Source: Emiliania huxleyi CCMP1516
Taxonomy: Eukaryota > Haptophyta > Isochrysidales > Noelaerhabdaceae
Direction of reading: 5' to 3'
Assembly (NCBI RefSeq): GCF_000372725.1
Contig: NW_005202428.1
Span: 1,555,437 to 1,619,436 of the forward strand
Length of the DNA: 64,000 nucleotides
The first letter of the stretch is position 1. Each line of letters starts with the position of its first letter. Both the position numbers and the translations under genes were made by a program. A model generated the notes under the pieces. It was not told where the DNA came from. It searched no databases and was given only the letters and a program-made list of their open reading frames with translations. This document shows, one piece after another, positions 10,856-21,500 of this stretch.

Positions 10856-13800
10856 CTAACTCTCTCGATCGGTCTCGGGACACGACGGCTCTGCCGGGGC
10901 AACCCTCAGCCCCTTGCCTGGTCGCTTGTCGTAGTGAGGCACAGCGTCCGTGACGAGGTCCGACACGACCACGTCCCGAGTGCCGCCGCCGCCGCCGTCG
11001 CACCCCTTTGGCGTGAGTGTGCGCTCGAGCGGGTGAGAGTGGCCGGCGGGGTCGGACCAATGGCCACGGTTCCACCCCTTGTGGAAGAGCCGTGCACCAC
11101 TCGCGCGGCCGCCGCGCCGCACCAAATTGGTCGCCGCGAGCACCTTGCCCGCGGCGGCGACCGCCTCCGCTTCCCACCCGCCCGGCAGGCGGAGCGAAGT
11201 GACGGTCGACGGCGCCGCCAGCCGCGGGCGCCAGCACCAATCGCTCGGCCGCGCGCCGTGAGCAATGGCGAGGCCAGCTGTGCAAGTGGAGGAGTTGCGC
11301 TCGTAGGTCACCTTGCGGCAGAAGGGGTGTGTGGGAGGGGCGGGGGGGAGGGGAGGGGGTTCAGCGCGGCCGGATCAGAGGGTGCTGCGGGCTCTGGCGG
11401 CTAGATGTAGATGCAGATGCGGCGCAGCCTCAGTTGGTGGGTGTGTCCGTGCTGGAGGGAGTGTGTGCGCGCGAGGCACCGAGTGGCAGGTGGGCTCGGC
11501 ACAGCAACGCCGCTCGCACTCGGCCAGAGACGGCGCCTCTCCGGCCGGCCACACCACGCGCGCGACGCCTACGCCAGTCGGGGCCGCGCTCGACGGAGTG
11601 TCGCAGGGGGGCGGGAGGGGGTGCTTTGGGCGCCGTAGCCGTAGTACGGCTTGGAGTGCGCTGCGGCCACGTTGTCCACGCCGCGAAGCCGCCGGAAGCC
11701 GCAGCTGCAGCCGGGCATGCCGCGCACACGGGCGGGGCGGCCGGCAGCGCCGCCGCGGGAGCGTCGCACGGCGCACACGTCGTTGGGCTTCGAGGTCGGC
11801 TCGGGCGCGAACTTGTCGCCGACGACGGGCGCCGCGTACCTGAGGACAGCCGGGAGGAGGAGGGGGGGGATGCACGTGCCCTGCAATCCTGGACGCGTTG
11901 CGGGGAGCGGCCGACATTCCAATCGCGGGCAGTTGCGGGCAGTCTCGCACGATGTTGCTGCGAGCGGGTGGTCGGCGAAGCTTGGGCACGTGGCCGCGTC
12001 GCCGACCAGAGTGAGGAAGGCGGCGAAGGGCCGACGCCGCGGCGGTGCGCCCGTGCGCACCGCCTCGAAGCCGGCGGCGGTGTGGTACCTGTGCGTCTCG
12101 GGGGACTCGGGTCATCTCGGGCCATCTCGGGCGGCGACGAAGCCGGCGGCGGTTGCGGCGGCGCCCCCGCTTGAAGCACGCCTCGCCGCCTCCCGCTTGG
12201 TGGGCGCAGACCTACTCACCGCTGCACCCGTGCGGAGAGGCTGCTCGCACGCGCGCAAGCCCGAGGGCAAGCCCGAGGGCTAGGCTGGCGCAGCATCGCC
12301 CACCTCGCAGTTGTGGCAGAGGTCTCGCCAGCCCCAATAGCAGCGCAGCAGCGGGCACCACGGGAAGGTGTCGAGTGTCACGTACCTGTGGACATGCCTC
12401 GGACACGTCGTGGGCGTGTCCTGGGCATGCGCACGGGAGGCCGTCAGCGTCGTGCACTCGGAGGCGGCGCCGAGCTGGAGCGCCATCTTGACGAAGGTGG
12501 AGGCGAAGACGCCCGCCAACAAGTCGGCCTGCGAGCGGACGCGAGGCTGAGAGTCGGCAGCAAGCCGAGGTTCATCAGCCTCGGCTCTCGACCTCGCTCT
12601 CGGCGCAACCTCGGCGCAACCTCGGCGTGATCTCGGCGTGATCTCGGCGTGATCTCGGCGCCCCCTCGCCTGGGAGAGCAGGGCGAGGTCGAGCAGCTGC
12701 AGGTGCAGCATCTCGTCGCCCTCCCTCCGCCGCTCGCTCTTGCGGTGCGACTCCTGCACCGCCCGGCGGTCCTACCGGCCATCTCACAGACACGTCCTGG
12801 ACATGTCCTGGACACGTCCCCGACTCCCGCAGTCGGCGCTCCTCGCGCAGAGTGAGCACGTCGAAGCCGTCCGTGGAAGCCGTCATCGCCTCCGCCGCGA
12901 CCGAGGGGTCGTCGGTGGCCAGGAAGATGGTGCCTACAGAAGGCAGTCTCGGGTCATCTCGCGTCATCTCGCGTCATCTCGGGTCATCTCGGCTCATCTC
13001 GGCTCATCTCGGCTCATCTCGGCTCATCTCGGCGCAGGAAGAGGGCGCCTACAGAAAGCTCCCACGGCGGCCTTTCGGCTCCCGCGACAGAGTCGGTCCT
13101 CCGCTAGGTAAGGTGGCGCCGCTGGTGACCCCCGCCTCGCGCAAGCGCGTGACGGCGTGCGCAAACGACTTGACGTACTTGCAGCCGCCTCGCTTCGCGT
13201 CGCCGCACCCGTCGCCCAGCCGCACATGCATTCCGACGAGGGGCCGGCGCACCGAGCGCGTCCACGCAGCGACGCCCTCGCCAAAGCTCGCCGCGAAGGG
13301 CGGGCGTGCCTTGCCGTCGGCGGGCGAGGAGGAGGAGGACGAGGAGGAGGGGCCAGGGCTCGCGGCGGGGTGGGCGGCGGGCGGGCGGCGGAGTAGCAGC
13401 GCTTCGAGGGGCGGCGGCGGCGGCGCGCGGCCGGCGTCCTCGGCCGGGGATCGGAGCAACGAGGCGCTCTGCAGCGGCGCGGGCGGAGGACGCGTCAGCG
13501 GGGGGCGTGCGGCGTGTAGGGCTGCAACACCTGCTGAAGTGTTGACTGAGCACAGCGGGATGCGGCGGAGCAGAGCTGGCCGCAGCGGACTGTGGGCGCC
13601 TCGCCTGCAGCGTGCGCGCGAGGCCGGCCGCGAGGCGCGGGCCGGGCGAGAGGAGGTACTGCGTGAGCGCGCGCCAGTACTGGAGCCACGTGACGCGCGA
13701 GGACCACTCGTCGGGCACCTGGGCGAGTCGTGTTTTTGTGTGTGGGCATGTCCTGAGGTGTTGTTGCCACGGGACGTACGCGCATCGCACGCCTCGAGGA

Positions 13801-14381
13801 ACTGAGTGGACTGGTGCGCCTGTGTTCCGCGGCGTGTGGTGTTAGGAGAGGCGGCCTCCGCACCGCCGAGGGGCTGCGTCGGCGGTGCGCCCAGTGAGGC
13901 TGCGTGAAGGCCTTCCGAAAGCGCGACGCCGTCGAGAGAGGACAGGAGGCGACTGTGCACTTGCGGATGGGAGCGCGGCCGCGCTGGTCCTCCTCGAAGA
14001 GCCGCTGACACGCCGACGGCCGCACGAGTTCCTCGAGCGGGTACCTAGAAGGGCTCGATGACGCGTCCAGGGAGGCTCACCTGAGGGTCGTCTCGCCAAG
14101 CGGCGGGTGCACGATGTCGGCATCGTTGCTGGCGGCCAGTCTGTCACCACGAGCGCACGCCGCTGCATCAGCGCCATGTGGAACGACATGGTCAAAGCTA
14201 GCAGCTTGTTGCCAATCCCATTAGGCGAGGTCGGCGCAAAGTACACGGCTGTATCGTGGTAGGAGCACGGCAGCGAGACGTGCCGCTCATCGAGCCAGGC
14301 CTTGAGGTCTGCGTCGAGCGTCCCGTTGCCTACGACAAAGAGACCCGACGGACCGCCGCGGCGGCGGTGCCGGCGGCGCAT
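10856..14381 (-). CDS. Fucosyltransferase-like glycosyltransferase followed by a PAN/Apple-like segment (one or two genes)
   Basis: Minus-strand exon islands read in order. 14381-14140 has a start region with NGIGNKLLALTMSFHMALMQ and RALVVTDW, resembling the G-L-G-N-R donor-site block of GT37/GT23-like fucosyltransferases. Next come ~13725-13600 (WLQYWRALTQYLLSPGPRL), ~13420-13100 (VGMHVRLGDGC), ~12935-12810 (GTIFLATDDPSVAAEAM), 12725-12450 (LLDLALLSQA; ADLLAGVFASTFVKMALQLG) and ~12390-12282 (YVTLDTFPWCPLL), ending at TAG 12282-12280. Further exons at ~12085-10856 encode a Cys-rich part with SLAECERRCCAEPTCHSV, split by an intron before TYERNSSTC, typical of PAN/Apple domains; stop at 10856. 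Introns at 12590-12660 and 12955-13030 carry CGAGAT repeats. The frame after VVTDW is uncertain and may be shifted. The two parts could be one secretory-pathway protein or two neighbouring genes. Confidence 0.6.
12950..13036 (-). repeat. Intronic CGAGAT decamer array
   Basis: About eight imperfect 10-bp units, seen on + as TCTCGGGTCA / TCTCGGCTCA. In the transcript sense they read CGAGATGACC/CGAGATGAGC. The array lies between the VRLGDGC and FLATDD exons of the minus-strand glycosyltransferase gene. Confidence 0.85.
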
Positions 14382-14890
14382 GTTTCGAAACTTCGGCGCC
14401 GAGCTGAGCAGGTCGCTGCGTGCGCAGGTCGACCGCGGAAAGAATTTTAGAAGGCCGGGGCCTGATCGTCCTTCCAAGATCCTGCTCGTGCCGGCGGGGG
14501 CCCTGTCCTTCTCCCACCCCTCGTCTGGCGTGTCCGTTTTATTTATTTATTTTGGCACGCAGCTGCGTAATCGTCGGCGCACGTGCGCGGCTCTTCACGG
14601 CCTGTGCCTGCGAGTTGGCAGCCCGGGCGTTCACGCGCTGAATCATCATCGTCATTGCTCTGTCTACACCCTCCCTCAGCCGAGGTCTCGCACACACATC
14701 GTTTTTTGCGCGCATAGACAGACCGCTGACCGGAGAGGCGTGGGAGATCCTGGCGGGAGTGTTGCGTTTTGGTGTAGGTTTAACAACTCTAGATTGAACA
14801 TAGGGAGCTTTTGAGCGGCAAGGCGCTGGCGGCTAGGCTGGTGGTACTCTCACGCGACTGCATCCACTCAAAGTATTGGTACACAACGCC
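14382..14890. other. Intergenic spacer with a T-rich dispersed repeat
   Basis: Contains at ~14499-14556 a distant relative of the CCCATCCCTCC...(TTTC)n family found at 41.3, 41.5, 42.3 and 58.6 kb, here ending in TTTATTTATTTATT. No gene is recognised. Confidence 0.5.
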
Positions 14891-16408
14891 TCACAAAGCC
14901 ACCATGCAGTACACGCCGCCGCCTCCCTCCCTGTCCTTCGACTGCAACAGCATGCCGAGCATCCCGCCCAGCGCCTGCATAGTTGGGCGGGTGGAATGCT
15001 CGCGCACGCACGTCGGTTCCGCCGCCGCGGCCTGCTGCGGCCTCGGGCCGGACAGGAGGTGCAGGTCGCTGATGGAGAGCGGTTCCCCGGCAGCGACCGA
15101 ACGGCTGCAGCGCAGGAGAATCCGCGCCGGCCCGTCGTCGACAAAGACCGCCTCGAGGAAGCAGTTTGCTTGCGCACGCTGCAGCCGCACCCAGCGCGAA
15201 GCGTTGCCCTCCGCACGCGCGTCGAGGACGACAGAGGTGACCGCGCCCTCGCGAAGGACGTCGAGTCGCACCTGATCTCGGGAGATCTCGGCTCATCTCG
15301 GCTGGTCTCGGGTAGCACCTCGCGCCGTCGTGCCGCGCGGCGAGCCTCACCGTACCGTCCCCAAACCAGCACCCTGCCCTGCCCGAGAGCCTGACTTGTG
15401 TTGAGCTCGCGTCGCCGCCTCCAGGCCCGATGTCCGCGAACCGAACGCGGCCGGCGACCTCGCACACTGCTGCGCCCGCGGCGAGAGGAACGGGGCTGGC
15501 GCAAACAAGGGGAGGCCGCCCCCCGCCCAACGCCTGCGCCGGAGCGGCGGGCAACAGGACGAGGAAACTTGTCGGCATTGCCCGCGGCTCCGTCGGTGGC
15601 AGGTGCGGGAGGAACGCGGAGCGGGTGCCTGCACACACCTCAATCCGTGAAGAGGCGCCGTCCACAGTGCGCACTCACGGGGACAAAGTCGGGGCTTGCC
15701 CGCGACAAGCATGCCGCAAGACCGCCCAAACGAGTCGGCCACAGGCCTGGTCCAGGCGGCTGCAGGCAGGAAAGCAGGGCCTTGCCGCCATAGACGCGCG
15801 CACGCAAAAAGCGCGGCGGTCGCCAGGACCTCCCGCGCCTCCGCCTCCGCCTCCGCCTCCGCCTCCGCCTCCGCCTCCGCCTCCGCCCCCGCCTCCGCCT
15901 CCGCCCCCGCCTCCATCTCCGCCTCCGCCTCCTCCGCCTCCGCCTCCGCCTCCTCCGCCGCTGCGGGAGCGGGTGGTTGGACAAGGAGCAGCGGGTAGGG
16001 CAGACTGCCGCGGGACAAGTCTGCGCGCGCGAGGAGGTGGAAGAGCCTGCGCCCGCCAGCAGCAGGGAGGGGAGCCCACGACGGGACCGGCCTCCCCTCC
16101 CACCGCGGCAGCAGCACGCGCGCAACGCCGCCACTCCCGGACCCCCCGCGACCTCCCACGGCACCGCCCTCTCCACACCCGCCCATCGCCTCGCACACCC
16201 CCGGCCAGCGAGACTGCAGCAGCCGCCGCCACCACGCCTCGTCGCACAGCCGCGCGCAGTGGCGGCAGACAAGCGGCATGGCGGCGGCGTCGCCCCCGGG
16301 CCATGTGCTCGCCATGTGGAGGATTCGTTGCAGCAAGTCCTCAGGGAGCGAGAGCAGCGGCGGGGGAGGAAGCTGCTGATCGGCGGCACACGCGCGCAGC
16401 CGCACCAT
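14891..16408 (-). CDS. F-box protein with a degenerate SET-like domain
   Basis: Minus-strand exons are 16408-15679, 15628-15351 and 15271-14891, giving 462 aa with phases 1 and 0 that join cleanly. Residues ~18-65 form an F-box (LLSLPEDLLQRILHMASTWP, then MPLVCRHCARLCDEAWWRRL). The middle has an (Glu-Ala)n run encoded by GCCTCC repeats. Exons 2-3 give a SET-like fold signature: LAAGAAVCEVAGRVRFADI (I-strand/EYxGE position), VVLDARAEGNASRWVRLQRA, QANCFLEAVFVDD and SVAAGEPLSISD, matching the order D..GN.aRf.nH...pNc......aGEeLt.dY. The NHS and Tyr catalytic residues are replaced, so methyltransferase activity is doubtful. F-box proteins link substrates to SCF ubiquitin ligases; the SET-like part may bind the target. 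Intron 1 is 50 bp and shares sequence with an intron of the next gene. Confidence 0.8.
15830..15958. repeat. Hexamer (GCCTCC)n microsatellite, coding for Glu-Ala on the minus strand
   Basis: About 20 units within exon 1 of the F-box/SET gene. It encodes alternating Glu-Ala with a few Met/Gly interruptions; frame is preserved because the unit is 6 bp. Confidence 0.95.
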
Positions 16409-16470
16409 CTGGCCAATCGTGCCAACCCTGAGGCGTGCCTACGGGCGATCTCGGGTGACCTCGCGCGATG

Positions 16471-18004
16471 CTAGGATGATCCAGCATGATCCAGGGCGAT
16501 CCAGGGCGATCTTGATCCCCGAGGAGAGGAGCGATTGGCTGCTTGAACACTGCTAACCACCACTAACCAGCTACCATGGAGGCGCGCCAGCGATCCCGCG
16601 CTCATCGCCGCGATGTCGCCGCACGCCAAACCGCGCGAGAGCAGCGCCGCCGTCGCCTCCGCACCGAGCGACGCGCCCGCGGCCGCGTCGCACACCGCGC
16701 TCGCCCAGGCGGGGCGCGTGGCGCCGCCAGACGAGAAGAAAGCCTCCGCCTCGGCCTCCGTCAGCGGTTCTGGCGGAGGGGCGACGTCGTCGGCGTAGAG
16801 CGACAGCCTGCACTCACCGCCCAGCCGTGAAGAGGCGCCGTTCACAGCTCCCGCGCGACGGCGTCGGTCGGACAGAGGGAGCGCCGGATCTCGAGGAGTC
16901 TGTCCAAGCTCACGAACGCACGTCCAGCCCGGCCGCTGCCGCCCTCTCCGCCGCCACCATCGCTGCCGTCCTCTCCGCCGCCACCATCGCTGCCGCCCTC
17001 TCCGCCGCCACCATCGCTGCCGCCCTCTCCGCCGCCACCATCGCTGCCGTCCTCTCCGCCGCCACCGTCGCTGCCGCCCTCTCCCGTTGAGAGGCTGCCG
17101 CAAGCGGCGTCGGCGGACGGCGTACCGCCCGTGCAGCTGCCCGCCCTTCCTCGCGCCGCGCCTCGGCGGCTGCCAGCGCAGGAAGGCGCTGCTCCAGGAA
17201 GGCCCCTGCGAGGCCCCTCGTGCAGCCGCCGCTCGTGGCGCGCCGCCCGCCCGAACCCGTGCGCGAGCCGAGCGAGGTTTCGGAAGGGGGCGCGCGTCCG
17301 CTCGTCAGGTCCGTCCTCGAGGTGTGGAGAGGCGAGCAGCACCTGAGCGAGTTTGTCGAAACTGATTGTTGAATCCCTCGGGCCCGCCCTCGAGGGAGAG
17401 GCGAGCAGCGCACCAGCCCGTCTCCGAACCTGCCGGCGACGATCGCCGGCGACCCCTCCATCGCCACCGCCGCCGGGCGAGCGCTCGACGCAAAGGTTGC
17501 GAGCACCTGCAGCGCCGCGCCGCCGCCCTCTTGCTCGAGCAGCTGTAAGAGTGGCCCGTTCGCATACCGTGCAATGACGGGCGCCGAAGGCCCGCCGAGA
17601 AGGTCCTGGCCGGCCGCAGTGAAGGCAACGCGGCACGGCGTCGCCTCAGCACCGACGTGGTCGATATCTCGCACAGACACCGGGAGCAGACCCAACTCGC
17701 ACCCGAGGAAGGCGCCGGCGCACACGCCGACGAACCCGCCGCCCGCGCGAGTCCACTCGCGAATCGCGGCGGCGCCTGCATCGCCTAGCCGAGCGAAGGT
17801 GTGCGGCGCAAACCCACCCGGGACCACAAGCACAGTGTGACCCGCGAGCCGGCCCGAGGCTACGTCTTCGCAGGAGAGCGTGGTGAAGGCCATGCCGGCC
17901 TCACCCGCCAGCCGCTCGCGCACGTCTGGCGCGGGGTAGCCGGCCTCGGAGGCCAGCTTGACCGGGTCGGGGAGGTACGCCACATGCTCTCCGCCGGCCC
18001 ACAT
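16471..18004 (-). CDS. Class-I glutamine amidotransferase-like protein (biotin-protein-ligase N-terminal-like)
   Basis: Minus-strand exons are 18004-17414, 17342-16846 and 16807-16471, giving ~474 aa; phases 0 and 2 join exactly. The first ~230 residues have the BPL_N/DJ-1-like amidotransferase fold: strand and loop VLVVPGGFAPHTF, the nucleophile elbow FVGVCAGAFLGC with its central Cys, and the C-terminal GRFGDGL|VLLASPHLEDG motif that bridges intron 1. The rest is lineage-specific: a 27-bp minisatellite codes for a GGGEGGSDG-type linker, then LSLYADDVAPPPEPLTEAEA. Family members in bacteria and algae are poorly characterised, and no biotin ligase domain is present here. Intron 1 (17413-17343) begins with a near copy of the start of exon 2. 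Intron 2 (16845-16808) is only 38 bp. Confidence 0.72.
16933..17085. repeat. 27-bp coding minisatellite
   Basis: Five to six units of CTGCC(G/T)(C/T)CCTCTCCGCCGCCACCATCG type inside exon 2 of the amidotransferase-like gene. They encode nine-residue Gly/Glu/Ser/Asp repeats on the minus strand. Confidence 0.9.
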
Positions 18005-18540
18005 TCATTCGCGGCTGGGTTCGGCTACTGAGGGGGCGGGGCGCGCTCACGTGGTCGCCAAGTGAGTGAGTGTCTTTCTCCCGGACCAGTCGAGACCAGC
18101 CGGAATTGCCGTACGCGGGAGCGCTTCGCGCCCATAGGCAGGGGCTCGACAGCCCTCTAGGGGTGCCGGCGCCCTGCTGGGCGCCCCCCGCTACCTGGTC
18201 AACGCCGCATCGAATGGCGGCGAGCGATCCGGGTACTCTTAACGGCGTTCATAGAAGCGGAGACCCTCGAGGTCGCCGCAGCCAACGGCCGCAGGTCTGT
18301 GCTTGACTGGCTGAGTGGCTGTGGGCAGCGCAACGCATAGTACACAAGTGGCAGGTGGCAGGTGGTCCTTCGAACGGGACTGGCGAGCGCTGGCACCAGT
18401 GCTAAAAAGAAATACTGGTTACTCGAGGGCACCTTCGGCGAGTGGCTCGACGAGCAACCGTTCGAGGTGGAGCCTGCGGCTACCGCCCGGCTGCTCAAGC
18501 ACTACACGGCGGAGAACCGAGGGACGCGAGCGGTTGCGAG
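18005..18540. other. Divergent promoter region
   Basis: Lies between the start of the minus-strand amidotransferase-like gene and the plus-strand SAMHD1-like gene. Frame 18442-18540 is open upstream of the chosen ATG but has shadow-like composition. No promoter element is identified. Confidence 0.5.
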
Positions 18541-21500
18541 ATGGCCCCCAAGCGCCAGCGCACTGCCAGTCCTGGTCAATCGCCGCACGCGGAGCACGCG
18601 CCGCCGCCGTCGGATGACGACGACGACAGCACGCAGGCTTTTGCAAACCTCGTCGACGATCCGATGAGCAGCTCGCAGATGAGCGTCACCGACAACCCGA
18701 CGCCGCGGCCGCACGACACGGTGAAAAGGAACCGCAGCAGCAGCAACGCGAACGCCGCGCTCGACGGCGGCGGCGGCAGCGGCGGCGGTCCATCCGAGGC
18801 GGTGCCCCTTGCCAAGGACAAGAGTATCCATGACCGCGTGCACGGCACGGTGGCGCTGCCGCCGCTGCTCGTCGCGGTGATGGACACGCCCCACTTCCAG
18901 CGGCTCGATCAGATCCAGCAGCTCGGCGGCTGCCACTTTGTCTACCCGTCGGCAAAGCACTCCCGCAAGGCGCCCGCGGCTAGAGAGTGTTCTCCCTCGC
19001 CGCCGCCTCGGCCCAGAGCACTTCTCCGCCGGCTGCCTCTGCCGCGCCGCCCTCTCCTGCCGCGCCCTCGCCCGTCTCCAGCCGTGCCCTCTCCTCCACC
19101 CGCCCGCCCCCCGCAGGAGCACTCGATCGGCGTCGCCCACCTCGCGGGAACGCTTCTCAAGCACCTGCGCGTCCAGCAGCCCGAGCTGCAGATTTTGGAG
19201 GACGACGTGTTTTGGGGGCAGCTCGCCGGCCTTGTGCCCGACCTGGGGCACGGGCCCTTTTTGCACATGTAAGAGACCTTTTTCAAATGGCAGGGCGGGC
19301 TGAGAGGAGACCCCCCCCCCGACGATTCCGAGCGCACCCAAAAGGAACCGAACGGTCCCGAAAGTAGGCGGGCAGGAGGAACTCCCCCCCCCAAAACTCC
19401 CCCTGGGCAAAAAACCCGAGGGGGCGGCTGCCCCCGCGGCGCGGCTGCAACCCTGGGAGCCCGAGGAAATGTCGGTGGCCCTTTGACCCTTTGGGGTTTT
19501 GGCCCCCCCCCCCCCCCCTCTCCCTCCCCCCCTCCCTCCCTCCCCTTCCCCCTCTCCCAGCGGCCGGCATGGGGAAGGCCCCGCCCCTCACCAGAGGCGA
19601 CGCTTGCGGGGAAGGTGCTTCTCTTCGACGACTTGCTCGACTCGAACCGGATCGAGCTCTCCGCCTACTGCAGCAGCGCCGCCTGCCCCGCCGAGCAGCG
19701 CCGCTTCGTCAAGGCGCTGCACCCCCACGGGGCTCGAGCCGGGCCCGTGTCTCGGCTACGCCTCGGCCATCTCGCGAGCCTCGGTCGGTCTAGGCGCTGG
19801 TCAAGGGGCTCAAGCCGGCCGAGGAGTGGCCGCAGGACATCGGCCGCGACAAGAGCAAGCGCTTCCTCTTCGACATCGTGTCAAACTCGCGCAACGGCGA
19901 GATCAACCGAGATTGGCCGAGATTGGCCGAGATCAGCCGAGATCGAGCGAGATCGGGCGAGATCGGGCGAGATGACGCGAGAACAGCCGCGACACGTCGT
20001 GAGCAAACTCGCGCAGCGGCGCCGTGTGGCAGCTCGGCGCTTCCGGCGCTCCCCGTTGGCACGCGAGACTAGCGGTGCACTCCCTCGCCGCCAGGCGTCG
20101 ACGTCGACAAACTCGACTACCTTCTGCGCGATGCGATGGCGTGCCACGGCGCCTCGCGCCCCTTCGAGCTCTCTCGCCTCTTCGAGTCGACTCGCGTCAT
20201 CACGCCGCACCCGGGTCCTAGATGCGGGAGCTACAGGCCCGTGCATTCCGAGTGGCACTCGAGAGGGCACGCATTGGCATCAGCTGGCATTCTCAGCCGC
20301 ATTCCACCGCATGCGTAGCCCGTTGTAGCCCGTGTGTGCACGCCCGCAGCTTGGGCGTATTGGTGACCTTTGGGCGTATTGGTGACATAGGCACTCGGAT
20401 CGCATCCGCGGCGCGCGGTGGACACAGGATGGGCGTCTCGAGGGTGGCAGGCACACGCTCACGCACACCACGCACACCACGCGCGCGCACACCGGGAGGC
20501 TCCTCCTGTCTTTTGGACGTGGAGAGGGGTAGTCTGGCCTTGGCCCCATTAGCCTCGGGAGGAGTGTCCCCCCCCCCCCCCCCCTCCCCCTCCCTCCTAG
20601 GCGGGACCGGCCCGCTCGCGCGTCGGCCGACGCGGTGCAGGCGCAGGCGCAGGCGCAGATCTGCTTCCAGCTCAAGGCTGCAGCCAGCCTGGTCGAGACG
20701 TACTGACAGGTGGGACTCGACTCGAGGGTGAGGTCGTGTGAGTCAGGTGGCCACAGATTTGGTCGAGATCTACACGTTGCGCGCCAAGCTGCACAAGAAG
20801 CTCTACCAGCACCACACCGCCAACGTCGCAGAGCTCATGATCACCGACGTGCGCTCGAGCTCGCCGCGAGCCGAGATCACCCGAGATCACCCGAGATCGC
20901 CCGAGATCGCCCGAGATCACCCGGCTCGGCGCACGCCAGCCGCTCGGGAAGGCGCGTCTCCTGATGCGCGCTTGGGCGTGAGCAGGTGCTCAAACTCGCC
21001 AACGACCACTTCTCCTTCCGCGGCAGCGACAACGCCGCCACCACGCTCGCGCAGGCCGCCCTCGACCCGAAGGCGTTCGCGCGGCTCACCGACGCCATCC
21101 TCGACTCAATCTACGTCTCGCTTGAAGAGGGGCTCGACGAGGCGCAGGGGCTGATCGAGCGGATGAAGAAACGCGACTATTACCGCCAGATCGGCCGCTC
21201 GACGCAGATCTCGCCGCTGCCGCAGTGCTACTACTGCGGCGAGCTGACGGAGATCCGCAGCAAGTTCTGCGGCGCGTGCGGCAAAAAGTGCAAGGGTCGC
21301 CTTCACGTCAGCGAGAGGCCCGACGAGCCTCACGGCCCAAACAACCCGGCGGTGCCTCCTGCGGCTCGGCGCGAGGCGTGCCCGCATCGCAGGCGCCCTC
21401 ACGCCCGCCCGCGCGCACAGGTGGCGCAGCTGATCGGCAAGCGGCCGCCCGACTTCGAGCAAGACATCCTAACGTTCGTCGACGAGGCGTGGCGCGCCGA

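Noticed and set aside
12955-13033. CRISPR array
   Set aside because: The 10-bp imperfect tandem units have no unique spacers and lie in a eukaryotic intron.
15430-16431. Plus-strand ORF with a long polyproline run
   Set aside because: The run is the antisense reading of the (GCCTCC)n Glu-Ala repeat in the F-box/SET gene.
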